Of a DNA stretch of 64,000 nt, positions 44,210 through 55,147 are shown piece by piece (the first letter of the stretch is position 1; each line of letters opens with the position of its first letter). A program made the translations under genes and the position numbers. Under the pieces are notes generated by a model, which searched no databases, had not been told where the DNA came from, and saw nothing but the letters and a program-made list of their open reading frames with translations. The stretch is from contig NZ_CP108143.1 in NCBI RefSeq assembly GCF_036206005.1, positions 2,480,001 to 2,544,000 of the forward strand, given 5' to 3'. The stretch comes from Streptomyces sp. NBC_00178 (GTDB taxonomy: Bacteria > Actinomycetota > Actinomycetes > Streptomycetales > Streptomycetaceae).

Positions 44210-45572
44210 GGGCGGGCTCTTCCTGGAGGGGGTGGGGCAGGGTCGGCGTCACGCGGTAGCGGCTCAGCAGCAGGAGGCTCGCGGCGGCGAGGACGGCGGG
44301 CAGCAGGCTCATCCCCGCGGTGATGCCGGTGAGGGCCGCGTGCGGCTGCTCCACCTGGTGCGCGGCGTCGGACGAGCGGAAGCCGGTCGCGGCGAGGACG
44401 AGGGCGAACACGCCGGCGCCCAGGGCGAAGGCCAGGGTCTCGGCCGCCGTCCACAGCCCCGTGAAGGTGGCGGCCCTGCGCCTGCCGGTGACGACGGCGT
44501 CGGCGGCCAGGGTCTCCGCGAGCATGGTGAGCGGCAGCAACTGCAGCCCGGCGTAGGCGATGCCGACGAGGACCACCGCGGCGTACCCGACGGCCGGGCC
44601 CGCGACGCCGGTGAGGCCGAGGAGCACGGCGCCGCAGGTGTAGAGCAGCGACGCGCACCACTGGGCGTACGTCACGCCCTTGCGCCGGGCCAGTCTGTTC
44701 CACAGCGGCATGAAGAGGACGAGCGGGCCGATCAGGCAGACGAACAGCGGGGTGACGGCGCCCGCCGAGCCGAGGGTGTACGTCGCGAAGTACTGGACCC
44801 CGGCGAGCATCACGCCGATGGCGAGGGCCTGGAGCGTCCACATCCCGGCCAGGTGGAGGAACGGCCTGCTGGAGCGGGCGGCGGCGAGCTGTGCCCGGAG
44901 GGAGGGTTCGGCCTCGCTGCGGGCGACGGCCGGGGCGCGGCGGGTGGCGGCCCACGCCCCGAACATCCCGGCGGCCAGGAGCAGGGCGACGACGGCGCCC
45001 ATCGTCCGGTAGCTCTGCGGGGTGTCGCCGTCGGCGTGGGCGATCGAGGGGGCGAGCGCGCCGGACAGGAGGATCGCGACGCCGAGGAACCCCACCCGCC
45101 AGCCGAGGACGCGCCCGCGTTCACGCGGGTCCTCGGTCATCTCGGCGGGCATGGTCACGTACGGCACCTGGAAGACGGCGTACGCGGTGGCGGCGAGGAG
45201 GAACAGGGCGCCGACGTAGGCGGCGGCCGCGGCTCCGCGCAGGGGCGGCGCCGCGAAGATCAGCGCGAAGAGCGGCGGCAGGGTGCAGGCGCCGGCCAGG
45301 AGGAACGGGCGGCGCGGTCCACCGCGCAGCCGGCTGCGGTCGGAGAGCGCGCCGACCAGCGGGTTGACGAGGACGTCCCACGCCTTGGGCAGGAACACGG
45401 CGGCGCCCGCCACGGCGGCGGGCACGGCGAGGACGTTGGTCAGGTAGTAGAGCAGGATCAGGCCGGGCACGGTGGCGAAGGTGCCCGTGCACAGCGAGCC
45501 GAGCCCGTATCCGATCCGCACGGTGCGCGGCAGGGGCGGGGCCGCGGGACGGTCCGGACCGGCAGCTGGCAT
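44199..45572 (-). CDS. GPH/MelB-type MFS cation symporter
   Basis: The 457-residue, twelve-helix protein has the GPH signature RIGYGLGSLCTGTFATVPGL with DVLVNPLVGALSDRSR and GGPRRPFLLAGA after helix 2, and MTEDPRERGRVLGWRVGF in the central loop. Members carry sugars or glycosides with Na+ or H+. Coupling to a PLP lyase suggests an amino-containing or lipid-derived substrate instead, but that is inference. The start lies 120 bp from the DsbA-like gene on the same strand. Confidence 0.87.
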   Translation of the reverse strand: MPAAGPDRPAAPPLPRTVRIGYGLGSLCTGTFATVPGLILLYYLTNVLAVPAAVAGAAVFLPKAWDVLVNPLVGALSDRSRLRGGPRRPFLLAGACTLPPLFALIFAAPPLRGAAAAAYVGALFLLAATAYAVFQVPYVTMPAEMTEDPRERGRVLGWRVGFLGVAILLSGALAPSIAHADGDTPQSYRTMGAVVALLLAAGMFGAWAATRRAPAVARSEAEPSLRAQLAAARSSRPFLHLAGMWTLQALAIGVMLAGVQYFATYTLGSAGAVTPLFVCLIGPLVLFMPLWNRLARRKGVTYAQWCASLLYTCGAVLLGLTGVAGPAVGYAAVVLVGIAYAGLQLLPLTMLAETLAADAVVTGRRRAATFTGLWTAAETLAFALGAGVFALVLAATGFRSSDAAHQVEQPHAALTGITAGMSLLPAVLAAASLLLLSRYRVTPTLPHPLQEEPARAD

Positions 45573-45692
45573 GGCCAGATCATGAACGACGGTTCAGCCC
45601 TTCGGCAATACCCGGGGGCGTCCACGCCGCGCGGCAGGCGCACCGCGGCCCGGACCGGTGCGGCCGGTCCGGGCCTGCGGCAGCGCGCGGGA

Positions 45693-46343
45693 TCAGTCGA
45701 AGACGGGGCCCTGGGTCCGGGTCCGCTTGAGCTCGTAGAAGCCGGGGATCGAGGCGACCAGCAGGGTGCCGTCCCAGAGCTTCGCCGCGTCCTCGCCCTT
45801 CGGGGCGGGGGTGACGACGGGACCGAAGAAGGCGACCTGCTTGCCGTCCGAGCCGGGTACGGCGATGACCGGTGTGCCGACGTCCTGGCCCACCTTGTCG
45901 ATGCCCTCCTGGTGGGAGGCGCGCAGCTCCTTGTCGAACGCGTCGGAGTCGGCGTACTCCAGCAGGTCGGCCGGCAGACCGACGTCCGCCAGGGCGCCCG
46001 CGTACGCCTCGCGGGTGAGGCCCTCGCCGTTGTTGTGGATGCGGGTGCCGAGTGCGTTGTAGAGGGGGCCGACGACCTCGTCCCCGTGCTTCTGCTGCGC
46101 GGCGATGACGATGCGGACGGACTCCCACGCCGTCGTGCGCATCACGTCCGCGTACTTCTCGGGCAGCTCGTCGATCCGGCTCTCGTTGAGGACGGCCAGG
46201 CTCATCACGTGCCAGCGGACCTCGATGTCGCGGAGCTTCTCCACCTCGAGCACCCAGCGGGAGGTCATCCACGCCCAGGGACAGAGCGGGTCGAACCAGA
46301 AGTCGACCGGGACCTTGCCGGCGGCCGTGCTGTTCTCGGGCAT
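45693..46343 (-). CDS. DsbA-family oxidoreductase, mycothiol-dependent nitroreductase (Rv2466c) type
   Basis: The 216-residue thioredoxin-fold protein starts at ATG 46343 with AGGAG 5 nt upstream. The active site reads FWFDPLCPWAW: Cys-Pro-Trp-Ala, so only the first cysteine of the CxxC is kept. VPVDFWFDPLCP, WHVMSLAVLNES and GTPVIAV follow the Rv2466c family of mycothiol-linked reductases. A single-cysteine site favours a mixed disulfide with mycothiol rather than disulfide exchange within the protein. No signal peptide is seen, so it is cytosolic. It is divergent from the first pepN. Confidence 0.88.
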   Translation of the reverse strand: MPENSTAAGKVPVDFWFDPLCPWAWMTSRWVLEVEKLRDIEVRWHVMSLAVLNESRIDELPEKYADVMRTTAWESVRIVIAAQQKHGDEVVGPLYNALGTRIHNNGEGLTREAYAGALADVGLPADLLEYADSDAFDKELRASHQEGIDKVGQDVGTPVIAVPGSDGKQVAFFGPVVTPAPKGEDAAKLWDGTLLVASIPGFYELKRTRTQGPVFD

Positions 46344-46475
46344 GTCTCTCCTCATGAAATCGGTCTGCACCTTTCCGCAGAACACCACGGAGCACTCAGG
46401 CCATTCCCGTGCACGCCGCCGGATGCCCGCATGCGAGGATCAAAGGTGTTCGAATGAGACACGAAGGAGTGTTCC

Positions 46476-49067
46476 GTGCCCGGTGAAAACCTGTCCCGCG
46501 ACGAGGCCCGCGCGAGGGCCGAGCTGCTGACCGTCGACGGATACGAGGTCGCCCTGGACCTGCGTTCCGCCGTCGGCGAGCCCGGCGGGGCCGACGGGGA
46601 GGCCGGTCCGCGCACCTTCCGCTCGCGGACGACGATCCGCTTCCGCGCCGCCCGCCCCGGGGCCTCGACCTTCGCCGACCTGGTGGCCCCGGCCGTGAGC
46701 GCCGTGTCGCTGAACGGGAAGGACCTGGACCCGGCGGCGGTCTTCGACGGCACCCGGATCGCGCTGGACGACCTCTCCGAGGGCGACAACGTCCTGGTCG
46801 TCGACGCGCAGTGCGCGTACAGCAGGACCGGCGAGGGCATGCACCGCTTCGTCGACCCGGAGGACGGCGAGGTCTACCTCTACACGCAGTACGAGCCTGC
46901 CGACGCCCGGCGCGTCTTCGCCAACTTCGAGCAGCCCGACCTCAAGGCGCCCTACCGCTTCGAGGTGACGGCGCCCGAGGGCTGGCGGGTGTGGAGCAAC
47001 GGCGCGGAGGAGTCGCAGGACGGCGAGGTCCACCGGTTCGCGGAGACCCTGCCGATCTCGACGTACATCACCGCGGTCGTGGCGGGGCCGTACCACTACG
47101 TGACCGACAGCTACACCCGTACGTCCGACGACGGCGAGAAGCTGGAGATCCCCCTGGGCGCCATGTGCCGCAAGGGGCTCGCGCGCCACTTCGACGCGGA
47201 CGACATCTTCCTCGTCACGAAGCAGGGCCTGGACTTCTTCCACGACCACTTCGACTACCCGTACCCCTTCGGGAAGTACGACCAGGCGTTCGTGCCGGAG
47301 TACAACCTCGGCGCGATGGAGAACCCGGGCCTGGTCACCTTCCGCGAGGAGTACGTCTACCGCGGCAAGGTCACCTCGGCGTCCTACGAGCGCCGCGCGA
47401 ACGTCATCCTGCACGAGATGGCGCACATGTGGTTCGGCGACCTGGTCACGATGCGGTGGTGGGACGACCTGTGGCTGAAGGAGTCCTTCGCCGACTTCAT
47501 GGGGACGTTCTCGATGGTGGAGGCGACCCGCTTCACCAACGGCTGGATCACCTTCGCGAACAACCGCAAGGCCTGGGCGTACCGCGCCGACCAGCTGCCG
47601 TCCACGCATCCGGTCACGGCCGACATCCGTGACCTGGAGGACGCCAAGCTGAACTTCGACGGGATCACGTACGCCAAGGGCGCCTCCGTGCTGAAGCAGC
47701 TCGTGGCCTATGTGGGACGCGACGCGTTCCTGGAGGGCGCGCGCCGGTACTTCAAGCGGCACGCCTACGGGAACACCGAGCTGGGCGACCTGCTGTCGGT
47801 GCTGGCCGAGACGTCCGGGCGCGACATGACGGCCTGGTCGCGCGCGTGGCTGCAGACCGCCGGCGTCAACACGCTGACCCCGGTCGTGACCTACGACGAC
47901 GAGGGCCGCGTCGCGGAGCTCGCCGTGACGCAGGAGGCCGCCGCCTCGCATCCCGAGCTGCGGCCGCACCGGGTCGCGGTGGGCCTGTACCGGCTCACCC
48001 CCGAGGGCACGGTGGAGCGGTACGCCCGCGCCGAGACCGACGTCGCGGGCGCACGCACCGTGGTCGCGGAGCTGGCCGGGGCCGAGCGGCCCGACCTGGT
48101 GCTGGTCAACGACGACGACCTCACGTTCTGCAAGATCCGCTTCGACGAGCGGTCGCTGGACACCCTCCGCGATCACCTCGGTGACATCACCGACCCGCTG
48201 GCCCGCGCGCTGTGCTCGTCGGCGCTGTGGAACCTGACGCGTGACGCGGTGCTGCCGGCCCGGGACTTCGTCTCCCTGGTGCTGACCTCCGCCGGCCGCG
48301 AGACGGACATCGGCGTCCTGCAGATGCTGCACACCTGGGCCCGGTCCGCCGTGGACCACTACGCCGCGCCGGGCTGGCGCGAGGAGGGCGGCCGGGCCCT
48401 GGCCGAGGGCGCGCTGCGCGAGCTGCGGCGCGCGGAGCCGGGGAGCCAGCACCAGCTGACGTGGGCCCGGTTCCTCGCCGCGGTGGCCTCATCGGACGCG
48501 GACCTGCAGCTGCTGGCCGGGCTGCTCGACGGCACGGCCGTGATCGAGGGCCTGGACGTCGACCAGGAGCTGCGCTGGGCCTTCCTGTCCCCGCTGGTCT
48601 CGCACGGCGCGGCGGACGAGGCGGCCGTGGACGCCGAACTCGCCCGCGACGACACCGCGTCGGGCAAGCGGCACCACGTGCGGTGCCTCGCGTCGCGCCC
48701 CTCGGCCGCGGTCAAGGCTCAGGCGTGGGCGGCGGTCGTCGAGTCCGACAAGCTGTCCAACGCCCTGGTCGGGGCGACGATCGCCGGTTTCGAGCAGGCC
48801 TCGCAGCGTGAGCTGCTGGCGCCGTACACGGCCTCGTACTTCGAGGCGATCGAGCGGGTGTGGGCCGAGCGCTCCATCCAGATCGGCATCGACGTGGTCA
48901 AGGGCCTGTTCCCGGGGCTGCAGGACGACCCCGCGACCCTCACCGCGACGGACGCGTGGCTGACCTCGCACCCGGACGCGGCACCCGCGCTGCGGCGGCT
49001 GGTCCTGGAGGCGCGGGACGACCTGGCGCGGACGCTGCGGGGCCAGGAGCGCGACGCGGCGGAGTGA
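46476..49067 (+). CDS. pepN: Aminopeptidase N (M1 family), copy 1
   Basis: The 863-residue zinc aminopeptidase has GAMEN at residues 279-283. The zinc site HEMAH is at 313-317, with Glu336 completing HExxH-x18-E. A C-terminal ERAP1-like helical domain follows. It releases N-terminal residues from peptides in the cytoplasm. GTG 46476 has GGAG 6 nt upstream. It is close in length and sequence to the second copy at 55148; around the metal site it reads WWDDLWLKESFADFMG, while the second has WWNDLWLNESFATYTS. Confidence 0.96.
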   Translation: MPGENLSRDEARARAELLTVDGYEVALDLRSAVGEPGGADGEAGPRTFRSRTTIRFRAARPGASTFADLVAPAVSAVSLNGKDLDPAAVFDGTRIALDDLSEGDNVLVVDAQCAYSRTGEGMHRFVDPEDGEVYLYTQYEPADARRVFANFEQPDLKAPYRFEVTAPEGWRVWSNGAEESQDGEVHRFAETLPISTYITAVVAGPYHYVTDSYTRTSDDGEKLEIPLGAMCRKGLARHFDADDIFLVTKQGLDFFHDHFDYPYPFGKYDQAFVPEYNLGAMENPGLVTFREEYVYRGKVTSASYERRANVILHEMAHMWFGDLVTMRWWDDLWLKESFADFMGTFSMVEATRFTNGWITFANNRKAWAYRADQLPSTHPVTADIRDLEDAKLNFDGITYAKGASVLKQLVAYVGRDAFLEGARRYFKRHAYGNTELGDLLSVLAETSGRDMTAWSRAWLQTAGVNTLTPVVTYDDEGRVAELAVTQEAAASHPELRPHRVAVGLYRLTPEGTVERYARAETDVAGARTVVAELAGAERPDLVLVNDDDLTFCKIRFDERSLDTLRDHLGDITDPLARALCSSALWNLTRDAVLPARDFVSLVLTSAGRETDIGVLQMLHTWARSAVDHYAAPGWREEGGRALAEGALRELRRAEPGSQHQLTWARFLAAVASSDADLQLLAGLLDGTAVIEGLDVDQELRWAFLSPLVSHGAADEAAVDAELARDDTASGKRHHVRCLASRPSAAVKAQAWAAVVESDKLSNALVGATIAGFEQASQRELLAPYTASYFEAIERVWAERSIQIGIDVVKGLFPGLQDDPATLTATDAWLTSHPDAAPALRRLVLEARDDLARTLRGQERDAAE

Positions 49068-49076
49068 GAACCCGGT

Positions 49077-49106
49077 GCGCGCCCCGCACACGCGTGCGGG
49101 GCGCGC
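49077..49106 (+). terminator. pepN copy 1 terminator
   Basis: The perfect 12-bp arms GCGCGCCCCGCA and TGCGGGGCGCGC enclose a 6-nt loop, 10 bp past the stop. Confidence 0.83.
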
Positions 49107-49238
49107 GCCGCACATTCCCCGTCGCGACCACTCTTTTCGGCACTCGAACTGCTGTGCTTTTGAACGGCGTTGTCCTGGAATGTCGACGGACGTGTAACAC
49201 CGGCTACCGCGGCGCGGACCTGCGGGAACCTCCCCGGC

Positions 49239-50246
49239 ATGACCCAGAACACCCCGCCCTCCCCCCACACCGTCGCCGCGGTGCGCCACCGCGTGCAGTC
49301 CGCCGCCCAGCTGCGCGCCCGGGGCGTGACCGCGGCGCAGACCGCCGCCCAGTGCCTGCCCGGCGGCCCCTGGCAGCAACTGCTCCCCGGCGTCTTCCTC
49401 CTGCACTCCGGCCGGGCGACGGACGAGGACCGGGTGCACGGCGCGCTGCTGTACGGCGGCAGGCCCCCGGCCGCCGCCCGCCGGGGCGTCCCGGCGCAGG
49501 CCGGACCCGGTTACGGCGAGGCGATGGTCACCGGCCTGGCGGCCCTGGCGCTGTACGGCTTCGCGTCCGCGCCCCCGACGATCGCGCTGCACCGCATCGA
49601 CGTCCTGGTGCCGCGCACCAGGCGGCTGCGGTCCACCCGGTTCGTCCAGGTGACCAGGGCGGCCGTCCTGCCGAGGCCCCAGCGGCGGTCCGGGGTACCG
49701 CTGGCGCCCGTCGAGCGCGCCCTCGCCGACACGGTCTCGGCGCTCACGGACGCGTCGACGGTGCGCAGGATCCTGACCGAGGCGGTACGCGGCGGACACT
49801 GCGAACCCGCGGCGGTCGTGCGGGAACTGAACGCGGCCAAGCTGCTGGGCCGCCCGCACGTGGTGGACGCCGTGGACGCGCTGCTCGTCGAGGGCCGCTC
49901 GGTCGCGGAGGGCCGGCTGTACGAGATGGTGCGCACCCACGGGCTGCCGGAACCCCTGTGGAACGTGGAGCTGTCGCTGCCCGGCGGCCGCGTCCTGGGC
50001 GGGGTGGACGCGTACTGGCCGGAGCAGGCCGTCGCCCTCGAACTGGGCACCCGCTCGCCCCGGGAGGACGGGGTCGTCTTCGCCGCCGACCGGGAACACC
50101 TGGAGCGCCTCGGAGTCACGGTGGTGCGGGTGACACCCGCGCAGCTGCGCGAGGTCATGGCGCAGCAGGCGGTGGTGCCGCGCACGGCGATGATGGCGGC
50201 CGAGGACCGCGAGCCGGCCGCGTACGTGGTGGTTCTGCCGCGCTGA
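49239..50246 (+). CDS. AbiEi-antitoxin-like winged-helix protein with nuclease-like C-terminus
   Basis: The 335-residue protein begins at ATG 49239. Residues 20-130 resemble the AbiEi N-terminal region (AAQLRARGVTAAQTAAQCLP, WQQLLPGVFLLHSGRATDED), followed by the usual LALYGFASAPP and IDVLVPRTRRLRS segments. Residues 230-320 look like a DUF559/PD-(D/E)xK nuclease core: GGRVLGGVDAYWPEQAVALE holds the Asp and Glu. No AbiEii toxin gene is adjacent. Actinobacteria carry many such orphans of unknown function. The ribosome site is weak, and an upstream ATG at 49170 is less likely. Confidence 0.7.
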   Translation: MTQNTPPSPHTVAAVRHRVQSAAQLRARGVTAAQTAAQCLPGGPWQQLLPGVFLLHSGRATDEDRVHGALLYGGRPPAAARRGVPAQAGPGYGEAMVTGLAALALYGFASAPPTIALHRIDVLVPRTRRLRSTRFVQVTRAAVLPRPQRRSGVPLAPVERALADTVSALTDASTVRRILTEAVRGGHCEPAAVVRELNAAKLLGRPHVVDAVDALLVEGRSVAEGRLYEMVRTHGLPEPLWNVELSLPGGRVLGGVDAYWPEQAVALELGTRSPREDGVVFAADREHLERLGVTVVRVTPAQLREVMAQQAVVPRTAMMAAEDREPAAYVVVLPR

Positions 50247-50442
50247 GGGCCGTCCCGCGATCCCCGGCGGGCGCGCGGCGGCCGGTCCTCGGCTGGCGCA
50301 ACCGGACCAGTGGCGGATCTACGCCATGTCCCGGTTTGGTCCCCGTCAACTCTCCACAAACCCCTGTCATTTACGAAAGGCTGAGCGGTCATCGGGTACC
50401 GAATTCCGGACTCTCTCTTTCTTTCACAAAACAGGGATGCTC

Positions 50443-53400
50443 ATGACCAAGGAATCCCCCAGCTCCATACCCGGGGCGAGACGCGCGGCCCGCATCGCGG
50501 CCGCGGCCGGCCTGGCGGCCGCACTGGCCGCCTCCGGCGCCGCCCCGGTCTTCGCCGCCGACGACCCCGCGCCCGCCCCGGTGAAACCCGCCGCCGCGAG
50601 CGTGAAGGGCGACAAGCTGGGCGAGGCCGACGCCGATGTGCTGGCGAAGGCCGAGGCCGAGGGCGAGAAGAACGTCACCATGATGGTCGCCACCACGCCC
50701 GGTGCGACCGAGCAGGTGCGCGACCAGCTGGACGCCGTCAAGGGGTCCGTCGTGGGGCAGACCTACGACAAGCTCGGTTACGTCCGGGCGACTGTCCCGA
50801 CCGCGACCGCCGAGGCCACCATCAAGGCGGCGCAGAAGCTCTCGTCCGTCCAGGGGATCGACCTCAAGCAGGAGATCGAGCTGGACGACCCGACGCCCGC
50901 GGGCGACCGGGCCGCCGGGGTCAAGCAGCAGAAGGCGACGGGCAGTTACCCGGCGCCCGGCAAGCACACCCCCGCGAAGAACCCGTACAACCCGTCCTTC
51001 GAGACGGGCGCCGTCGACTTCGTGAAGCAGCACCCGAAGGCCGACGGCCGCGGGATCACCATCGGTGTCCTGGACTCCGGTGTCGACCTCGGCCACCCCG
51101 CGCTCCAGAAGACCACCACCGGCGAGCGCAAGATCGTCGACTGGGTGACGGCGACCGACCCCGTCAGCGACGGCGACGGCACCTGGCTGCGGATGGACCA
51201 GGCCGTGACCGGCCCGACGTTCACCAGCGGCGGCCGCACCTACTCGGCGCCCGAGGGGTCCTACCGGATCCGGCTCTTCTCCGAGGCCGCCACCAAGGGT
51301 GGCGACATGGCCGGGGACCTGAACCGGGACGGCGACACCACCGACGTGTGGGCCGTGCTCTACGACCCGGTCGCCGGCACCGTCCGCGTCGACCTGAACG
51401 ACAACGCGGACTTCCGCGACGACGCCGCGCTGAAGCCGTACAAGGACAAGCACCAGGTCGCCTACTTCGGCACGGACAACCCGGCGACGCAGATCGCCGA
51501 GCGCATCCCGTTCGTCGTGGAGACCCGCAAGAACGTCGTGTACAACGCGGCCGGCGCCAAGGCCGACTTCGTCAGCATCGGCGTCATCGAGAGCGAGCAC
51601 GGCACCCACGTCGCGGGCATCACCGCGGCCAACGGCCTGTTCGGCGGGAAGATGAACGGCGCGGCGCCCGGCGCCAAGGTCGTCTCCTCCCGTGCCTGCA
51701 CCTGGTCCGGCGGCTGCACCAACATCGCGCTGACCGAGGGCATGATCGACCTCGTCGTCAACCGCGGCGTCGACGTCGTCAACATGTCGATCGGCGGCCT
51801 GCCGCCGCTCAACGACGGCAACAACGCGCGCGCCGAGCTCTACAAGCGCCTCATCGACATCTACGGCGTCCAGCTGGTCATCTCGGCCGGCAACGAGGGC
51901 CCGGGCGTCAACACCATCGGTGACCCCGGTCTCGCCGACCACGTCATCTCGGTGGGCGCGTCGATCTCCAAGGAGACCTGGGCCGCCAACTACGGCTCAA
52001 ACGTCACCAAGAAGTACGACATGCTCCCCTTCTCCTCGCGCGGCCCGCGCGAGGACGGCGGCTTCACGCCGACCCTGACGGCGCCGGGCGCGTCGATCAA
52101 CACCACGCAGACCTGGTTCCCCGGCGGTCCGGTCAAGGAGTCGGGCTACACGCTTCCCGCCGGCTACTCCATGCTGCAGGGGACCTCGATGTCCTCGCCG
52201 CAGGCCGCGGGCGCCACGGCGCTGCTGCTGTCCGCCGCGAAGCAGAAGCACATCGAGCTGCCGCCGGCCGACCTGCGTACGGCGCTGACCAGCACCGCCA
52301 CCCACATCGCCGGTGTGCCCGCGCACGCCCAGGGCGCCGGTCTGATCGACATCGTCGGCGCGTGGAAGCAGATCGAGAAGCAGGGCGCCCCGGCGCACGA
52401 GTACTCGGTCAAGGCCCCGGTCGACACCGCGATCGACTTCGCGCTGAAGGACCCGGGCTTCGGCACCGGCCTGTACGACCGTGAGGGCGGCCTGAAGGCC
52501 GGCCAGAAGAAGTCGTACGACGTCACCGTCACCCGCACCACGGGCCCGGACAAGGCCGTGAAGCACAAGCTGTCGTGGAAGAACAACGACGGCACCTTCT
52601 CCCTGACCGGTTCGAGCACCGTCTCGCTGCCGCTCGGCACCCCGGTGACGGTCAAGGTCCAGGCGAAGCCGCGCACGGACGGCGTCCACAGCGCGATCCT
52701 GCAGGTGGACGACAGCCGGACCTCGGGCATCGACCAGCAGATCCTTTCCACCGTGGTCGTGGCCAAGGAGCTCGTGAAGCCGGGGTACGCCTTCTCGACG
52801 ACCGGCTCGGTGCAGCGCAACGGCACCACGTCGTACTTCGTGAACGTGCCCGAGGGCGCGAAGACCCTCGAGGTCGCGCTGAGCGCCCTGCGCTCGGGCA
52901 GCCAGACGCGGTTCATCTCCCTCCACCCCTACGGGGTCGGCGTGGAGGACAGCTCCACGATCTTCTGCTACCCGAACTACGAGAGCCCGACGAACACCTG
53001 CCGTCCGGACGCGCGCTCCTACAAGGACCCGCAGCCCGGCGTCTGGGAGATCGAGGTCGAGTCCCGCCGCACGTCACCGCTGCTGGACAACCCGTACAAG
53101 CTGGACATCTCGCTGCTGGGCGTCACCTTCGACCCGGCGGTGCGGACCATCGCCGAGGCGAAGATCGGCACCCCGGCCGCCGTGGACTGGACCGTCACGA
53201 ACAACGCCGGCGCGCTGAAGGGCTCCCTGAAGGGCGGCTCGCTCGGTTCGGCGGACGTCGAGCGTCCGTCGATCGCCACGGGCGGCGAGTACGTCAAGGA
53301 GGTGACCATCGGTGAGGGCGTCGAGAAGCTGGACGTCGCCATCGGCGGCACCTCGGACGCCAACGCCGACATCGACCTGTACGTCCTCAAGGACGGCACG

Positions 53401-53745
53401 CAGGTCGGCGCGTCGACCACGGCGGGCTCCGAGGAGTCGGTCAGCCTGGTGAAGCCGGCGGCCGGCACCTACACCGTCGTGATCGACGGCTACTCGGTCC
53501 CGGCCGGGACCACCGAATACGACTACCGGGACGTGTACTACGCCCCGTCGCTCGGCGCGATCAAGGTCGACGAGTCGAAGGCCGTGAACCTGGCCGCCGG
53601 CGCGTCCGCCAAGGTCGGCGCCGAGGTCGTCGTCGCCGGAGCGGCTCCCGAGGGCCGGCAGTTCTTCGGCGAGGTCCAGCTGGTGAACACCCGCGGCACC
53701 GCCGCGGGCACCGGCAGCGTCGTGATCGAGAAGGTCACGCCGTAA
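50443..53745 (+). CDS. Secreted subtilisin-family serine protease (tripeptidyl-peptidase II-like)
   Basis: The 1100-residue protein has a signal peptide (basic start, AARIAAAAGLAAALAASGAA, cleavage likely after VFA). A prodomain with DQLDAVKGSVVGQTYDKLGY follows, then an S8 domain: Asp211 in IGVLDSGVDLGHP, His386 in SEHGTHVAGI and Ser582 in QGTSMSSPQAAGA. The 175-residue gap between Asp and His is much longer than in subtilisin and resembles tripeptidyl peptidase II. Beta-sandwich domains follow, with a PPC-like one at the end (ANADIDLYVLKDG). ATG 50443 fits AGGG; ATG 50437 is the alternative. Confidence 0.93.
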   Translation: MTKESPSSIPGARRAARIAAAAGLAAALAASGAAPVFAADDPAPAPVKPAAASVKGDKLGEADADVLAKAEAEGEKNVTMMVATTPGATEQVRDQLDAVKGSVVGQTYDKLGYVRATVPTATAEATIKAAQKLSSVQGIDLKQEIELDDPTPAGDRAAGVKQQKATGSYPAPGKHTPAKNPYNPSFETGAVDFVKQHPKADGRGITIGVLDSGVDLGHPALQKTTTGERKIVDWVTATDPVSDGDGTWLRMDQAVTGPTFTSGGRTYSAPEGSYRIRLFSEAATKGGDMAGDLNRDGDTTDVWAVLYDPVAGTVRVDLNDNADFRDDAALKPYKDKHQVAYFGTDNPATQIAERIPFVVETRKNVVYNAAGAKADFVSIGVIESEHGTHVAGITAANGLFGGKMNGAAPGAKVVSSRACTWSGGCTNIALTEGMIDLVVNRGVDVVNMSIGGLPPLNDGNNARAELYKRLIDIYGVQLVISAGNEGPGVNTIGDPGLADHVISVGASISKETWAANYGSNVTKKYDMLPFSSRGPREDGGFTPTLTAPGASINTTQTWFPGGPVKESGYTLPAGYSMLQGTSMSSPQAAGATALLLSAAKQKHIELPPADLRTALTSTATHIAGVPAHAQGAGLIDIVGAWKQIEKQGAPAHEYSVKAPVDTAIDFALKDPGFGTGLYDREGGLKAGQKKSYDVTVTRTTGPDKAVKHKLSWKNNDGTFSLTGSSTVSLPLGTPVTVKVQAKPRTDGVHSAILQVDDSRTSGIDQQILSTVVVAKELVKPGYAFSTTGSVQRNGTTSYFVNVPEGAKTLEVALSALRSGSQTRFISLHPYGVGVEDSSTIFCYPNYESPTNTCRPDARSYKDPQPGVWEIEVESRRTSPLLDNPYKLDISLLGVTFDPAVRTIAEAKIGTPAAVDWTVTNNAGALKGSLKGGSLGSADVERPSIATGGEYVKEVTIGEGVEKLDVAIGGTSDANADIDLYVLKDGTQVGASTTAGSEESVSLVKPAAGTYTVVIDGYSVPAGTTEYDYRDVYYAPSLGAIKVDESKAVNLAAGASAKVGAEVVVAGAAPEGRQFFGEVQLVNTRGTAAGTGSVVIEKVTP

Positions 53746-53777
53746 CCGTCATGGCGGTGTGATCCGTACGACATGTG

Positions 53778-54960
<1,183 letters not shown>

Positions 54961-54980
54961 CACCCACCCCACTCGCGCGG

Positions 54981-55013
54981 AAGGGCGGCCACCGGTTTCC
55001 GGTGGCCGCCCTT
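54981..55013 (+). terminator. asd terminator
   Basis: The perfect 15-bp arms AAGGGCGGCCACCGG and CCGGTGGCCGCCCTT enclose the loop TTT, 20 bp past the stop. Confidence 0.88.
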
Positions 55014-55147
55014 GCGCGTGCGCCGCGGGACGCCTGGGCCGCCCGCTCCCCCGGCCCCTTGGCACCGCTGCGGGAAACGGACATCGCGCGGGGCGCGTCC
55101 CACGTGGAAGGATGGCCGAAAACGTCGGATATCAAGGAGATGACCGC

